In this document: positions 15,915 to 25,241 of the stretch, piece after piece
How the letters are laid out: each line of letters starts with the position of its first letter
How positions within the stretch are numbered: position 1 is the stretch's first letter
Assembly: GCF_002095475.1 (NCBI RefSeq)
Contig: NZ_MLFR01000033.1
Coordinates: forward strand, 1-60,706
DNA length: 60,706 nucleotides
Source of the DNA: Pantoea rwandensis
GTDB taxonomy: Bacteria > Pseudomonadota > Gammaproteobacteria > Enterobacterales > Enterobacteriaceae
Reading direction: 5' to 3'
Made by a program: the position numbers and the translations under genes
The notes under the pieces: generated by a model
Told to the model about the DNA's origin: nothing
What the model saw: only the letters and a program-made list of their open reading frames with translations
Database searches by the model: none

Positions 15915-17650
15915 AGTTCAGGCCCCAGTCCTACATAGAATTGCAAACCATGTTCCTTGTCATCGCCAATCGGCCGCGCGATATCAAATTTGATCGGCCC
16001 TACCGGAGAAGCCCAGCGCACGCCAACACCGGCTCCGGTTTTGAAATCACTCTGTTTGATGTCGTTCACTGCTTCACCGGAATCGACAAACACCGCGCCC
16101 CACCACTTGCCGGTCACGTTGTATTGATACTCCAGCGAGCCGGTGGCCATTTTTGACGCACCGGTCAACTTGCCATCGCTGTCGCGTGGCGAGACATCTT
16201 TATATTTGTAGCCGCGAATACTGCGGTCACCCCCGGCAAAGAAGCGCAGGTCCGGCGGGACTTTGTCGAAGTTATTGGTTTCGATCCAGCCCAGATTGCC
16301 GCGTGCCACAAAGCGGTTCTTATCACCGATCATGCGGATCCAGACGTTTTGCGCTTGTAGGATCAGGAAGTCGACGTCCGATCCCCAAGTGGTATCGGAA
16401 ACATCCACTGAATAACGCTGCGAATCACCCCAGGTTGGCATCAAACCGCCGCGTGAACGGGTGCGGCTCAGGCTGACGCCCGGATAGAGCAGCATGGTGG
16501 TGTTAGTGACGCTACCTTGGGTGAAGTGGTCGAGGCTCCATTTCAGGTTAACCGCTCGCTGCCAGCCGGAACTGCTGTCCCAGTTACGCGAAGCGCCCAG
16601 CGTAGTGGTGTCCGCTTTGGTGTCGTTGAGATCGGTACGCTTCACGCCGCCGGAGAAGGTGTAATACTGCTCCAGCGGGCTTTTCAGTAAGGGCACTTTA
16701 TAGCTGAGATCGAGCTGTTGTTCAGGTGCAGAAATATAGGAACTGGCCGTCAGGCTATGACCGCTGCTGTTGATCCACGGTTTTTTCCATGTGCCCTTCA
16801 GGCGCGGGCCGACGTCGGTTGAATAACCCACACCGGCTTCGATGGTGTTCTCAACCCGTGGCGATACCGCCGCATTGAGCGGCAGCACTTTAGTCTGACG
16901 ACCTTTATCGAATTCAGGGGCAACCACCACCGAGTTAAACCAGCCCGTGGCGGATAAGCGACGGTTTAATTCCGCCAAATCGCGAGAGCTGTACGGATCG
17001 CCTTTTTTAAACGGCACAAGATTACGCAGATAGGCTTCGTTGATTTGCGAGCCCTGGAAACTGACATCACCAAAACGGTAGCGCGGGCCACTGTCGTAGT
17101 CGATGTCCCAGAAAGCTTCGCGTCTTTCGACCGAAACGCCAAGCTGGCTTTGCTTAAAGTCACCGTCGAAGTAACCATTACGCAGTGCCAGGCTGGAGAA
17201 GCCGTTTTTAAATTTGTCGTATTCGCCGTGATTCAGTTGTGTGCCGATTTTCGGCGTGCCCTGCTTCACCCAGGCTTTGTAATCATCATCGTTTTTCGCC
17301 GCACCTTCGACCACGATGTGGCTACCGCCGATTTTCACCGGTTCGCCGGGTTTGACGTGAGCGATAAGCACCGGACGGCCGCCCTGTGCCGGCGCGGGAC
17401 GAGATTCGAAATTGATTTCAGGTTCGTAATAGCCAAGTGCCCGCAAGCCTTCTTTGATCGCTTGTGAGACACGCGCCTGAAAGCGACCATCGCTGGACAC
17501 TTCATCGGTACCAATAGTGGACAAGCGCGCCCTGACGTTCTTCTGTAAATCCCCGGTTAGCCCTTCCAGCTGCAAGCGCACTTTTGCTGCCTCAACGGCA
17601 GGTGCAGCAAGCAACAGGCTGGCCAAACAATAAATATGCAATCGCGGCAC
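15911..17650 (-). CDS. tamA: TamA, outer-membrane Omp85 subunit
   Basis: A 579-residue Omp85-family protein. It has a signal peptide (residues 1-21, ending VEA), three POTRA domains (about 22-265) and a 16-strand barrel ending QFYVGLGPEL. The barrel contains the Omp85 lid-lock region around GGDRSIRGYKYKDVSP. With TamB it forms the TAM complex. The E. coli neighbour msrA, divergent from tamA, is not found upstream. Confidence 0.96.
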   Translation of the reverse strand: MPRLHIYCLASLLLAAPAVEAAKVRLQLEGLTGDLQKNVRARLSTIGTDEVSSDGRFQARVSQAIKEGLRALGYYEPEINFESRPAPAQGGRPVLIAHVKPGEPVKIGGSHIVVEGAAKNDDDYKAWVKQGTPKIGTQLNHGEYDKFKNGFSSLALRNGYFDGDFKQSQLGVSVERREAFWDIDYDSGPRYRFGDVSFQGSQINEAYLRNLVPFKKGDPYSSRDLAELNRRLSATGWFNSVVVAPEFDKGRQTKVLPLNAAVSPRVENTIEAGVGYSTDVGPRLKGTWKKPWINSSGHSLTASSYISAPEQQLDLSYKVPLLKSPLEQYYTFSGGVKRTDLNDTKADTTTLGASRNWDSSSGWQRAVNLKWSLDHFTQGSVTNTTMLLYPGVSLSRTRSRGGLMPTWGDSQRYSVDVSDTTWGSDVDFLILQAQNVWIRMIGDKNRFVARGNLGWIETNNFDKVPPDLRFFAGGDRSIRGYKYKDVSPRDSDGKLTGASKMATGSLEYQYNVTGKWWGAVFVDSGEAVNDIKQSDFKTGAGVGVRWASPVGPIKFDIARPIGDDKEHGLQFYVGLGPEL

Positions 17651-18098
17651 GCGTACTCCTGTTAATAATGCCTGCCCCTTATTCCGCAGGGGCGTTAATG
17701 CTTATCGGAGGCTATCACCACCACTCGCTTACCCATCAGCATAGCCGCTCTTTTTGGCGGATGGCTGAGGAAAAATGGTCACTAAGCCAAATCATTTCCT
17801 ATTGTCGGTAAATGGGGGGAGCGATACAACAACCAAGCCGCAGTTCTGCGCCTGAGGGGTGCGTCTCAGATTAATCCGAGGCTAGCATGCGCGCCTCTGG
17901 CGGCATGATAAGCGCTGCTGCTATAATCAGCATCCAGCAGGCATGACCTGCTTCCCTTTCTGCCCCGACGTTCACGTTCCTTGTCGAAATGGCGCAGACA
18001 TTTTTGGCACGGATAGCCCTGTTTGACGGGTGAGTACTGGATGTGCGCCCGCGCTGCCCAGGCCAAAAATGACAAGTGATTAACCCAACGGATCTTTT
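17651..18098. other. Gene-free gap where msrA is expected
   Basis: 448 bp with no convincing gene. Contents: a GCCCCT-N8-AGGGGC hairpin (about 17671-17692), a long purine-rich tract near 17805-17822, and the ytfL promoter with its long leader. A short open frame on the minus strand (17866-18075) has no family resemblance. E. coli carries msrA (methionine sulfoxide reductase A) here; no remnant is recognisable. Confidence 0.7.
17922..17927 (+). promoter_or_regulatory. Candidate ytfL promoter with long leader
   Basis: A consensus TATAAT preceded by TGCTGC gives an extended -10-like element. Start of transcription would be about 17934, leaving a leader of roughly 165 nt before ytfL. The leader contains short stems, for example GCAGG-N5-CCTGC near 17938. 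The -35 region is poor. Confidence 0.45.
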
Positions 18099-19436
18099 AT
18101 GCTCGATAGCTTACTTGTCATTCTTTTACTGATTGTGATCAGTTCATTTTTTTCTCTCTCAGAGATTTCATTGGCTGCTGCCCGTAAAATCAAACTGAAA
18201 TTGCTGGCCGATGAAGGCAACATCAACGCACAGCGCGTACTGAAAATGCAGGAACAGCCTGGCATGTTCTTTACCGTAGTGCAGATTGGCCTGAATGCCG
18301 TGGCCATCCTCGGTGGTATTGTCGGCGATGCGGCTTTCTCTCCCGCCTTTAACAGTCTGTTCAGCCGCTTTATTCCCGCCGATTTAGCCGAACAACTTAG
18401 CTTCATCTGCTCTTTCACCGTGGTCACCAGCCTGTTTATTCTATTCGCTGATTTGACACCGAAGCGCGTCGGCATGATTGCGCCAGAAGCGGTAGCACTG
18501 CGTATTATCAACCCAATGCGCTTCTGTTTGTTTATCATGCGCCCGCTGGTCTGGCTGTTTAACGGCTTGGCGAACGTGTTCTTCCGCATCTTTAAACTGC
18601 CGATGGTGCGTAATGACGACATCACTTCAGATGATATTTACGCAGTAGTGGAAGCCGGTGCGCTGGCGGGGGTACTGCGTAAGCAGGAGCACGAGCTCAT
18701 CGAAAACGTGTTTGAGCTGGAATCGCGTACCGTACCCTCCTCCATGACGTCGCGTGAGAACGTGGTCTGGTTCGATTTGCACGAAGATGAAAACACGCTC
18801 AAAACCAAAATCGCGCAGCATCCACACTCTAAATTTATCGTTTGCGATGGCGACATCGACCATATTGTGGGATATGTCGATTCCAAAGAATTGCTGCTGC
18901 GCGTACTGGGCAATCAAAGCTTAACGCTGAGCAGCGGCGTGCAGATCCGTTCTGCACTGATTGTGCCGGACACCTTAACGCTCTCTGAAGCGCTGGAAAG
19001 CTTCAAAACCGCTGGCGAAGACTTCGCGGTGATCATGAACGAATATGCGTTGGTGGTGGGGATCATTACCCTAAATGACGTGATGACCACGCTGATGGGT
19101 GATTTGGTCGGTCAGGGTCAGGAAGAGCAAATTGTGGCGCGTGATGAAAATTCGTGGCTGGTTGAAGGCGGCACACCGATTGATGACGTGATGCGCGTTC
19201 TGGATATCGATGATTTCCCGCAGTCTGGCAACTATGAAACCATTGGTGGTTTTATGATGTATATGCTGCGCAAAATCCCGAAACGCACCGATTTCGTGAA
19301 GTTCTCAGGCTATAAATTTGAAGTGGTCGATATCGATAGTTACCGCATTGACCAGCTGTTGGTCACGCGTATTGATGAGCGTCCGCCCGTGCTGAATGTG
19401 ACGAAGAACGCGACAGATGAGCTTGAGTCGCCGTAG
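18099..19436 (+). CDS. ytfL: CNNM/CorC-type membrane protein YtfL (PaeA)
   Basis: A 445-residue inner-membrane protein of the UPF0053/hemolysin-C group. It has an N-terminal CNNM (DUF21) domain with about four membrane segments (5-25, 60-80, 100-125, 135-155), a CBS pair (about 205-335) and a C-terminal CorC/HlyC domain (about 350-430). The E. coli ortholog, PaeA, is linked to cadaverine and putrescine export or tolerance at high polyamine load. It is followed by its own terminator. ytfK and ytfJ lie beyond, as in E. coli. Confidence 0.93.
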   Translation: MLDSLLVILLLIVISSFFSLSEISLAAARKIKLKLLADEGNINAQRVLKMQEQPGMFFTVVQIGLNAVAILGGIVGDAAFSPAFNSLFSRFIPADLAEQLSFICSFTVVTSLFILFADLTPKRVGMIAPEAVALRIINPMRFCLFIMRPLVWLFNGLANVFFRIFKLPMVRNDDITSDDIYAVVEAGALAGVLRKQEHELIENVFELESRTVPSSMTSRENVVWFDLHEDENTLKTKIAQHPHSKFIVCDGDIDHIVGYVDSKELLLRVLGNQSLTLSSGVQIRSALIVPDTLTLSEALESFKTAGEDFAVIMNEYALVVGIITLNDVMTTLMGDLVGQGQEEQIVARDENSWLVEGGTPIDDVMRVLDIDDFPQSGNYETIGGFMMYMLRKIPKRTDFVKFSGYKFEVVDIDSYRIDQLLVTRIDERPPVLNVTKNATDELESP

Positions 19437-19450
19437 CGTTGAGTGGCTGG

Positions 19451-19478
19451 AAAAAAACAAGGCGCGATTCCTCGCGCC
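19451..19478 (-). terminator. Terminator of ytfK
   Basis: GGCGCGA / TCGCGCC hairpin; the A-run at 19451-19457 is a T-run after the stem on the minus strand. Confidence 0.65.
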
Positions 19479-19486
19479 GCTACTGA

Positions 19487-19518
19487 GGGCGCCTACTTGC
19501 ATGGCGCCCTTTGTTTTT
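19487..19518 (+). terminator. Terminator of ytfL
   Basis: GGGCGCC / GGCGCCC stem followed by TTTGTTTTT. Confidence 0.85.
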
Positions 19519-19523
19519 ACTGC

Positions 19524-19730
19524 TTAGTTGTACTCGGCTTGCAGTCGCAGCACCTGGCGATTGATTTCAGACATCACGCTAAGGTGCTGTTTATCTTTGA
19601 CGCGTGGCAACATCACTTTGCCTTTATCAAACTCAAACGCGCCAACATCCTTGATGTACAACCTTCCTTTAAATAGCGTTTTTACGTATTTCGCAATTTG
19701 CAGCGGATTATAGCGCTGGAAGATTTTCAT
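19524..19730 (-). CDS. ytfK: DUF1107 stress protein YtfK
   Basis: A 68-residue cytosolic protein, MKIFQRYNPLQIAKYVKTLF..., nearly the same as E. coli YtfK throughout. The start at 19730 is fixed by AGGAG nine bases upstream and by the family length; the open frame runs further to 19904 but without support. In E. coli YtfK binds SpoT and raises (p)ppGpp during phosphate or fatty-acid starvation. It is divergent from ytfJ. Confidence 0.95.
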   Translation of the reverse strand: MKIFQRYNPLQIAKYVKTLFKGRLYIKDVGAFEFDKGKVMLPRVKDKQHLSVMSEINRQVLRLQAEYN

Positions 19731-20043
19731 GCTGTTTAACTCCTGAACAGATGTAATACGCTTCGCCGTTGCCAAATTCGGTACGAGCCCATGAAGCGCA
19801 AATGAGGCGTAAATATAGAACATGATTCGTTGCGTATGTTCCGAAAAAGTGAATTTTTTACTGAATTGACACATCATTACAGAACACTCTGTTATGACGT
19901 TCACAAAACCCAGTATAAACCTTCACTCATTAAGGAATTGTGGCGTGGGTTGCAAAGCTGTTAACTCATCGCGACAGGCGCATCATCCACGCCTAATATT
20001 GCAAAAACATGAATAACTGGTCGGATCACTAAGGAGCATCAAC
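19731..20043. other. Divergent ytfK/ytfJ intergenic region
   Basis: 313 bp. One plausible plus-strand promoter is TTGACA (19866-19871), an 18-bp spacer and TGTTAT (19890-19895). TATAAA at 19914-19919 is another possible -10 box for ytfJ. A clear AAGGAG precedes ytfJ. No convincing Pho box or other operator could be placed. Confidence 0.35.
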
Positions 20044-20598
20044 ATGCGTTTGGTACACTCTTTGATAGCACTGGCATTGCTGGCCCCAACCCTTGTCTCA
20101 GCCCATGCTTTTAAGATCGGTGATCGCGTGCCACCGGTGGGTGTGAGCGATAGAGGCGAGCTGCTTTATCAACAAGATAAGTTTAGCTATCAACCTTGGA
20201 ATAGCGCGCAGCTGAGTGGAAAAGTGCGGGTCATCTTACATATTGCCGGACGCTCTTCGGCTAAAGAACAGAACGCCGCGCTGATTGAAGCCATCAAAGC
20301 GGCAAAATTCCCACATGACCGCTATCAGACCACCACTATTGTGAATACTGACGATGCCATTCCCGGCACCGGCATGTTTGTGCGCAGCAGCATTGAGAGC
20401 AATAAACAGCAATATCCTTGGTCGCAGTTTATCGTGGACAGCAACGGCAACGTGCGTAAGGTCTGGGAATTGGAGAAAGGCGGTTCAGCCATTTTGGTGC
20501 TGGATAAGACCGGGCATGTCCGTTATGCCAAAGAGGGTGCATTGACACAGGATGAGGTGCAGCAAGCGATGAAACTGATTCGTGAACTGTTGCAGTAA
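20044..20598 (+). CDS. ytfJ: YtfJ family periplasmic thioredoxin-like protein
   Basis: A 184-residue protein with a signal peptide (residues 1-20, ending LVSA). The thioredoxin-like fold is suggested by VRVILHIAGRSSAKEQNAALIEAIKAAKFP. No CXXC pair is present, so disulfide exchange is unlikely. It corresponds to E. coli YtfJ; the function is unknown. It is followed by a REP-like palindrome that may also act as a weak terminator. It is divergent from ytfK. Confidence 0.92.
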   Translation: MRLVHSLIALALLAPTLVSAHAFKIGDRVPPVGVSDRGELLYQQDKFSYQPWNSAQLSGKVRVILHIAGRSSAKEQNAALIEAIKAAKFPHDRYQTTTIVNTDDAIPGTGMFVRSSIESNKQQYPWSQFIVDSNGNVRKVWELEKGGSAILVLDKTGHVRYAKEGALTQDEVQQAMKLIRELLQ

Positions 20599-20604
20599 AA
20601 CAGA

Positions 20605-20628
20605 GGGCGCCATTAATGGCGCCCCTAC
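20605..20628 (-). repeat. GTAG-headed REP-like palindrome (minus orientation)
   Basis: Perfect palindrome GGGCGCCATTAATGGCGCCC followed by CTAC on the plus strand, so the GTAG head is on the minus strand. It lies between ytfJ and cysQ. Confidence 0.7.
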
Positions 20629-20693
20629 ATTGCCCGACTTAATATCTTTACCCATTTCGGATTTTAATCGCGAAATTGCTGGGTGCAATTTTC

Positions 20694-20717
20694 GTAGGAT
20701 GCGCATTCATGCGCACC
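20694..20717 (+). repeat. GTAG-headed REP-like palindrome
   Basis: GTAGGA followed by TGCGCAT-TC-ATGCGCA, five bases before the cysQ stop codon. Confidence 0.65.
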
Positions 20718-20722
20718 AGGAA

Positions 20723-21469
20723 TCAAAACAGCGAGACGCGGAAGCCCGGATTCAGGAAGGATTCACGCGGTGTGTAGTCAAGAGTTTTTCCCTGCCAGTC
20801 ATGCACATGGGCACCGGCCGCAATCGCCACCGCGTGACCGGCTCCGGTATCCCAAATATTGGTTGGCCCGAAGCGCGGATAAAGTTGCGCTTTACCTTCC
20901 GCCACCAAGCAGAATTTTAATGAAGAGCCGATTGCGGTGGTTTGATGGTCGCCCAACTGTGTCAGATACTCTTTCAGCTCTTCATCTTTATCCATATGCG
21001 AGCGGCTGACGACGACCAGCAGTGGACGTGCCTCGCGCACTTGAATCTGGGTTTTATGGCCGCCCTCCTCTTTCCAGGCTTTACCTTCGGCTGCCGAATA
21101 CATCACACCCAGCGCGGGTGCATAAACGACGCCCAGTACCGGCTTACCCTTTTCAATCAGGGCAATGTTAACGGTGAATTCTCCGTTACGCTTAATGAAC
21201 TCTTTGGTGCCATCCAGCGGATCAACCAGCCAATATTTTTTCCAGTTCTGACGTACGGCCCAGCTCGGCGGATCTTCTTCCGATAACACCGGGACTTCGG
21301 GTGATAGTGCCGCCAGCCCTTCCACGATGACCTTATGCGCCGCGAGATCGGCAGCCGTTACCGGCGAATCATCCGACTTGCGTGTCACATCCATCGGTTG
21401 TTCACCCGCATAGACATGCATAATGGCATCGCCCGCTTCACGCGCCAGTTGGATTATTTTATCTAACAT
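20723..21469 (-). CDS. cysQ: 3'(2'),5'-bisphosphate nucleotidase CysQ
   Basis: A 248-residue inositol-monophosphatase-family enzyme. It hydrolyses 3'-phosphoadenosine 5'-phosphate (PAP) to AMP and phosphate and so keeps sulfate assimilation and RNA decay free of inhibition. The lithium-sensitive metal motif WLVDPLDGTKEFI is at about residues 80-92, a second acidic motif (LSEEDPP) is near 62, and the C-terminal WDTGAGHAV is near 195. It is convergent with ytfJ and divergent from cpdB, as in E. coli. Confidence 0.96.
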   Translation of the reverse strand: MLDKIIQLAREAGDAIMHVYAGEQPMDVTRKSDDSPVTAADLAAHKVIVEGLAALSPEVPVLSEEDPPSWAVRQNWKKYWLVDPLDGTKEFIKRNGEFTVNIALIEKGKPVLGVVYAPALGVMYSAAEGKAWKEEGGHKTQIQVREARPLLVVVSRSHMDKDEELKEYLTQLGDHQTTAIGSSLKFCLVAEGKAQLYPRFGPTNIWDTGAGHAVAIAAGAHVHDWQGKTLDYTPRESFLNPGFRVSLF

Positions 21470-21761
21470 TTTTCACCTCTTTTCCGCTGATTCTGCCTGT
21501 CAGACATCAACAGCTCACCTCTACACATTTTAGCAGTTGTGTCCCGATGCTCTGCGGCTGAACTGTCTGAAACGGCAATCTATATGATTATCAATACCAT
21601 AGTTCAAGGTTGGCGGCTATGGCGTGATCCTTAATCCCTTTTTACCGAACAGCGAAGCCTGCTGATGCGTGAAAGTCTGAGACACATCACAAATTGAAAT
21701 GATAAATCGTAATCGTTTTACATTATTTTGAGAGGCCCATTCGTAAAACAAGGAGAAAGCC

Positions 21762-23708
21762 ATGTTCAAAGCGAGCATGTCGTTACTGGCGCTGTGTGTG
21801 ACAGCCGCCTCGGTGCAAGCCGCTACAGTGGATCTGCGCATTCTGGAAACCACCGATCTGCACAGTAATATGATGGATTTCGATTACTACAAAGACACGC
21901 CAACCGAGAAATTTGGTCTGGTACGCACTGCGACGCTCATTCAACAGGCGCGCACAGAAGCGAAAAACAGTGTGCTGGTCGATAACGGTGACATCATTCA
22001 GGGCAGTCCACTGGGCGATTACATGGCCGCTAAGGGATTGAAAAAGGGCGATGTGCATCCTGTCTACAAAGCGATGAACACATTGAACTATGAGGTTGGC
22101 AACCTGGGAAATCACGAATTCAATTATGGTTTACCTTATTTGCAGAAAGCGATTGCTGGCGCGCGTTTCCCCTACGTCAATGCCAACATTATCGATGAAA
22201 AGAGCGGAAAACCGCTGTTCACACCCTACTTAATCAAAGAAACCACCGTCACCGACCGTAGCGGTAACGCACATCAGTTAAAAATTGGTTATATCGGCTT
22301 CGTTCCGCCGCAGATTATGGTATGGGATCGCAACAATCTGCAGGGAAAAGTGCGCGTTGATGACATTACGGAAACAGCGAAGCGCTATGTGCCGGAAATG
22401 CGCGCAAAAGGTGCTGAAATAATCATCGCCATTCCGCACTCCGGTTTAAGCAGTGAGCCTTATCACGCCATGGCGGAGAATTCGGTCTACTACCTCAGCC
22501 AAGTGCCGGGCATTAACGCCATTATGTTTGGTCACGCGCATGCCGTGTTCCCCAGCAAAGAGTTTGCCGCCATTAAAGGCGCTGACATTGCACAAGGCAC
22601 ATTGAACGGTGTTCCCTCGGTGATGCCCGGAATGTGGGGTGATCATCTCGGTGTGGTCGATTTGGTGCTGAATAACGAGGGCGGCAAATGGCAGGTTACA
22701 CAGGGCAAAGCTGAAGCGCGACCTATCTATGATCCCGTCGGCAAAAAGTCACTGGCGGCGGAAGATACAAGCTTGGTGAAAGTACTGGAGCAGGATCATC
22801 GCGCCACGCGTGAGTTTGTCGCCAAACCTATCGGTAAATCGGCTGATGTGATGTACAGCTATCTGTCGTTGGTGCAGGACGATCCTACCGTGCAGATCGT
22901 CAATAATGCACAGCGCGCCTATGTTGAACACTTTATCCAGGGCGATCCCGATCTCGGTCGCCTGCCGGTGCTTTCCGCTGCTGCGCCGTTTAAAGCCGGT
23001 GGGCGTAAAAACGATCCCGCCAGCTATACCGAAGTAGAGAAAGGTGAGCTCACTTTCCGCAATGCCGCCGATCTCTATCTTTACCCCAACACGCTGGTGG
23101 TGATGAAAGTCACCGGTGCGCAAGTGAAAGAGTGGCTGGAGTGTTCAGCCGGGCAGTTTAATCAGATCGATCCGCACAGCAATAAGCCGCAAGCGCTGAT
23201 TAACTGGGATTTCCGTACTTATAACTTCGACGTCATTGACGGTGTCGATTATCAAATCGATGTGACGCAGCCCGCACGCTATGACGGTGAATGCACATTG
23301 ATCAACAAAGACGCATCACGCGTTAAAGATCTGACGTGGCAGGGTAAGCCCATCGATCCTAATGCGGTATTCCTCGTCGCCACCAACAACTATCGTGCTT
23401 ACGGCGGCAAGTTTGCCGGCACCGGCGATAAATACGTGGCATTTGCTTCACCGGATGAGAACCGTTCTGTGGTCGCGGCTTATATCAGTAGCGAAACCAC
23501 AGCACACGGCGAAGTGAAACCGCAGGCCGATCACAACTGGCGTTTAGCGCCCATTCACAGTGATACGCCGCTGGATATTCGCTTTGAAACCGCACCGGGC
23601 AAGAAAGCCACGCAGTTTATTGAGAAGTACGCTGATTATCCGATGAAAGCGGTAGGCAGTGACGAGATAGGTTTTGCGATTTGGCAGGTAGATTTGCAGA
23701 AGCAGTAA
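21762..23708 (+). CDS. cpdB: Periplasmic 2',3'-cyclic-nucleotide phosphodiesterase / 3'-nucleotidase
   Basis: A 648-residue periplasmic enzyme that opens 2',3'-cyclic nucleotides and removes the 3'-phosphate, letting cells use external nucleotides. The signal peptide is residues 1-20 (ending VQA). Metallophosphatase motifs are ETTDLHSN (about 28-35), DNGDIIQGS (about 82-90), GNHEFNYG (about 117-124) and GHAHAVFP (about 257-264). The 5'-nucleotidase C-terminal domain is about 350-580. AAGGAG stands eight bases before the ATG. Confidence 0.96.
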   Translation: MFKASMSLLALCVTAASVQAATVDLRILETTDLHSNMMDFDYYKDTPTEKFGLVRTATLIQQARTEAKNSVLVDNGDIIQGSPLGDYMAAKGLKKGDVHPVYKAMNTLNYEVGNLGNHEFNYGLPYLQKAIAGARFPYVNANIIDEKSGKPLFTPYLIKETTVTDRSGNAHQLKIGYIGFVPPQIMVWDRNNLQGKVRVDDITETAKRYVPEMRAKGAEIIIAIPHSGLSSEPYHAMAENSVYYLSQVPGINAIMFGHAHAVFPSKEFAAIKGADIAQGTLNGVPSVMPGMWGDHLGVVDLVLNNEGGKWQVTQGKAEARPIYDPVGKKSLAAEDTSLVKVLEQDHRATREFVAKPIGKSADVMYSYLSLVQDDPTVQIVNNAQRAYVEHFIQGDPDLGRLPVLSAAAPFKAGGRKNDPASYTEVEKGELTFRNAADLYLYPNTLVVMKVTGAQVKEWLECSAGQFNQIDPHSNKPQALINWDFRTYNFDVIDGVDYQIDVTQPARYDGECTLINKDASRVKDLTWQGKPIDPNAVFLVATNNYRAYGGKFAGTGDKYVAFASPDENRSVVAAYISSETTAHGEVKPQADHNWRLAPIHSDTPLDIRFETAPGKKATQFIEKYADYPMKAVGSDEIGFAIWQVDLQKQ

Positions 23709-23722
23709 GTTATGTATCAGAT

Positions 23723-23750
23723 GTAGGGGCGCCATTCATTCATGGCGCCC
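23723..23750 (+). repeat. GTAG-headed REP-like palindrome
   Basis: GTAG then GGGCGCCAT-TCATTC-ATGGCGCCC; it lies between the converging cpdB and fklB genes. Confidence 0.65.
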
Positions 23751-23757
23751 GCTTTCT

Positions 23758-24378
23758 TTACAGAATTTCCAGCAGCTCGACTTCGAATACCAGGGTGCTG
23801 AATGGCGGGATGGATGCGCCAGCACCGCGCTCGCCATATGCAAGGTTTTGTGGAATCACCAGTTCCCACTTAGAACCCACTGGCATCAGGGTCAGCGCTT
23901 CGATCCAGCCAGCGATTACGCCGCTGACCGGGAATTCAGCAGGTTCGCCACGCGCGACTGAGCTGTCGAACACAGAACCGTCGATCAGTTTACCGGTGTA
24001 GTGAACGCGTACACGGTCCTGACGAGAAGGGATTGGGCCATCGCCTTGAGTGATCACGCTGAACTGCAAACCAGATTCAGTGCTGCTCACACCTTCACGC
24101 TGGGCATTCTGCTCCAGGAATTTATGGCCATCCGCAGCCATGGCTTCAATGCGCTCACGACGCACGCCTTCCGCACGTTCGTGCACTTCACGCAGCGCGC
24201 GGTGTACCACGTCAACAGGGACAGCCGGTGAGTTGCCTTCCAGCGCATCACGCAGACCCGCAAGCAGTGCTTCCGGCTGCAGACCCTGCAGTCCAGATTC
24301 CTGCAACTGCTGGCCAACCTGTAAACCGATACCGTAACTTGCTTGTGATTCGACGCTGTCGAATGAAGGGGTGGTCAT
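23758..24378 (-). CDS. fklB: FKBP-type peptidyl-prolyl cis-trans isomerase FklB (FKBP22)
   Basis: A 206-residue protein. The N-terminal helical dimerisation region (about 1-90) is followed by a C-terminal FKBP domain (about 110-206) with the FKBP residues VHYTGKLIDGSVFDSS and the segment GSKWELVIPQNLAYGERGAGASIPPFSTLVFEVELLEI. No signal peptide is seen, consistent with E. coli FKBP22. It catalyses proline isomerisation during folding. cycA, its E. coli neighbour, is absent here. Confidence 0.95.
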   Translation of the reverse strand: MTTPSFDSVESQASYGIGLQVGQQLQESGLQGLQPEALLAGLRDALEGNSPAVPVDVVHRALREVHERAEGVRRERIEAMAADGHKFLEQNAQREGVSSTESGLQFSVITQGDGPIPSRQDRVRVHYTGKLIDGSVFDSSVARGEPAEFPVSGVIAGWIEALTLMPVGSKWELVIPQNLAYGERGAGASIPPFSTLVFEVELLEIL

Positions 24379-24693
24379 TTTGATTCCTTAATCCCGGAGA
24401 AAATAGAAACGGCAGCATAACAGCGCGGGCGGCTGGCGTAAAATCTGCTGCGGCAGAGATGACATTTCTCAGCGAAAGAGAAACAATACACAGGTCAAAT
24501 TTTTCAATGCTGGCAGGCACTTCACGCCCGTATTGCCCATACTATAGCTGTAGCGCTAAGAAAGAGAGAATACATGGGCCAAATCGCCCCACGACGTCGC
24601 AGGACGCGCGTACCGCGTACTTTTACATTACCGAGGTTGCAACGTTGGCTGCCGCAGTTGAAACGTAAGGCCGCCAGCGAGGAGGATTTAAGA
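24379..24693. other. Intergenic region before oapA
   Basis: 315 bp between divergent fklB and oapA. A plausible plus-strand promoter is TTCACG (24521-24526), 16 bp, TATAGC (24543-24548). An in-frame ATG at 24574 would add 40 basic residues to OapA. No other gene is seen; cycA, present here in E. coli, is missing. Confidence 0.4.
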
Positions 24694-25230
24694 ATGGCTT
24701 CTGACACCCCTTCCCGCGTGCCCGCCGTGCTATTACGTGTCTGGCATCTGCTGGATAATGTGCGCTGGATGGATCCGCTTCCAGCCTTCCATCGTCGCGG
24801 TATCGTGATTGCTCTGCTGGTGCTCCTGCTCGCGTTTCTTTGGCCCAGCAGTACACCGCAATATCCCATCGAACGCCCGGTAGATAACAGTAGCAAAGAG
24901 GTACCGTTACAGGCGGAGATTTACGACAACAAGCAGCCACAGAGCACCCAGCCGAAAACTGATTCTCAGGGGGAGTGGCACAACTATACGGTGTCATCGG
25001 GCCAAACGCTGGCGCAGCTGTTCCGCGACAATAATCTGCCAGTGAATGATGTGTTCGCGATGGCGCGCGTGGAAGGCAGCGATCAGCCGCTCAGCGCCCT
25101 GAAAAACGGACAGCAGGTGAAGGTGCGCCAGAATGCACAAGGCGTGGTGACAGGCTTAACGGTGGATGGAAGCAACGGCCCGGTGCTGTTCACCCGTCAG
25201 CCCGACGGCAGCTTTATCCGCGCGCAGTAA
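24694..25230 (+). CDS. oapA: Cell division-associated OapA/YtfB family protein
   Basis: 178 residues from the ATG at 24694, chosen because GAGGAGG lies eight bases upstream and the protein then aligns from its first residue with E. coli YtfB; an upstream ATG at 24574 gives 218 residues. It has a cytoplasmic N-terminus (WMDPLPAFHRRG), one membrane segment (about 37-52), a proline/glutamine linker, and a C-terminal OapA (LysM-like) domain with VSSGQTLAQLFRDNNLP and VLFTRQPDGSFIRA. The E. coli protein binds glycan and localises at the septum. Confidence 0.9.
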   Translation: MASDTPSRVPAVLLRVWHLLDNVRWMDPLPAFHRRGIVIALLVLLLAFLWPSSTPQYPIERPVDNSSKEVPLQAEIYDNKQPQSTQPKTDSQGEWHNYTVSSGQTLAQLFRDNNLPVNDVFAMARVEGSDQPLSALKNGQQVKVRQNAQGVVTGLTVDGSNGPVLFTRQPDGSFIRAQ

Positions 25231-25241
25231 ATCGCAGAAAC

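Noticed and set aside
17866..18075. Minus-strand open frame of 69 codons between tamA and ytfL
   Set aside because: No ribosome binding site, composition unlike a protein, and it covers the ytfL promoter and leader.
17934..18098. yybP-ykoY manganese riboswitch in the ytfL leader
   Set aside because: The conserved loops of that riboswitch are not recognisable; only short stems are seen.
19860..19910. Pho box in the ytfK/ytfJ gap
   Set aside because: CTGTAAT and a TGTCA-like segment occur on the minus strand, but the second half-site is poor and the spacing is off.
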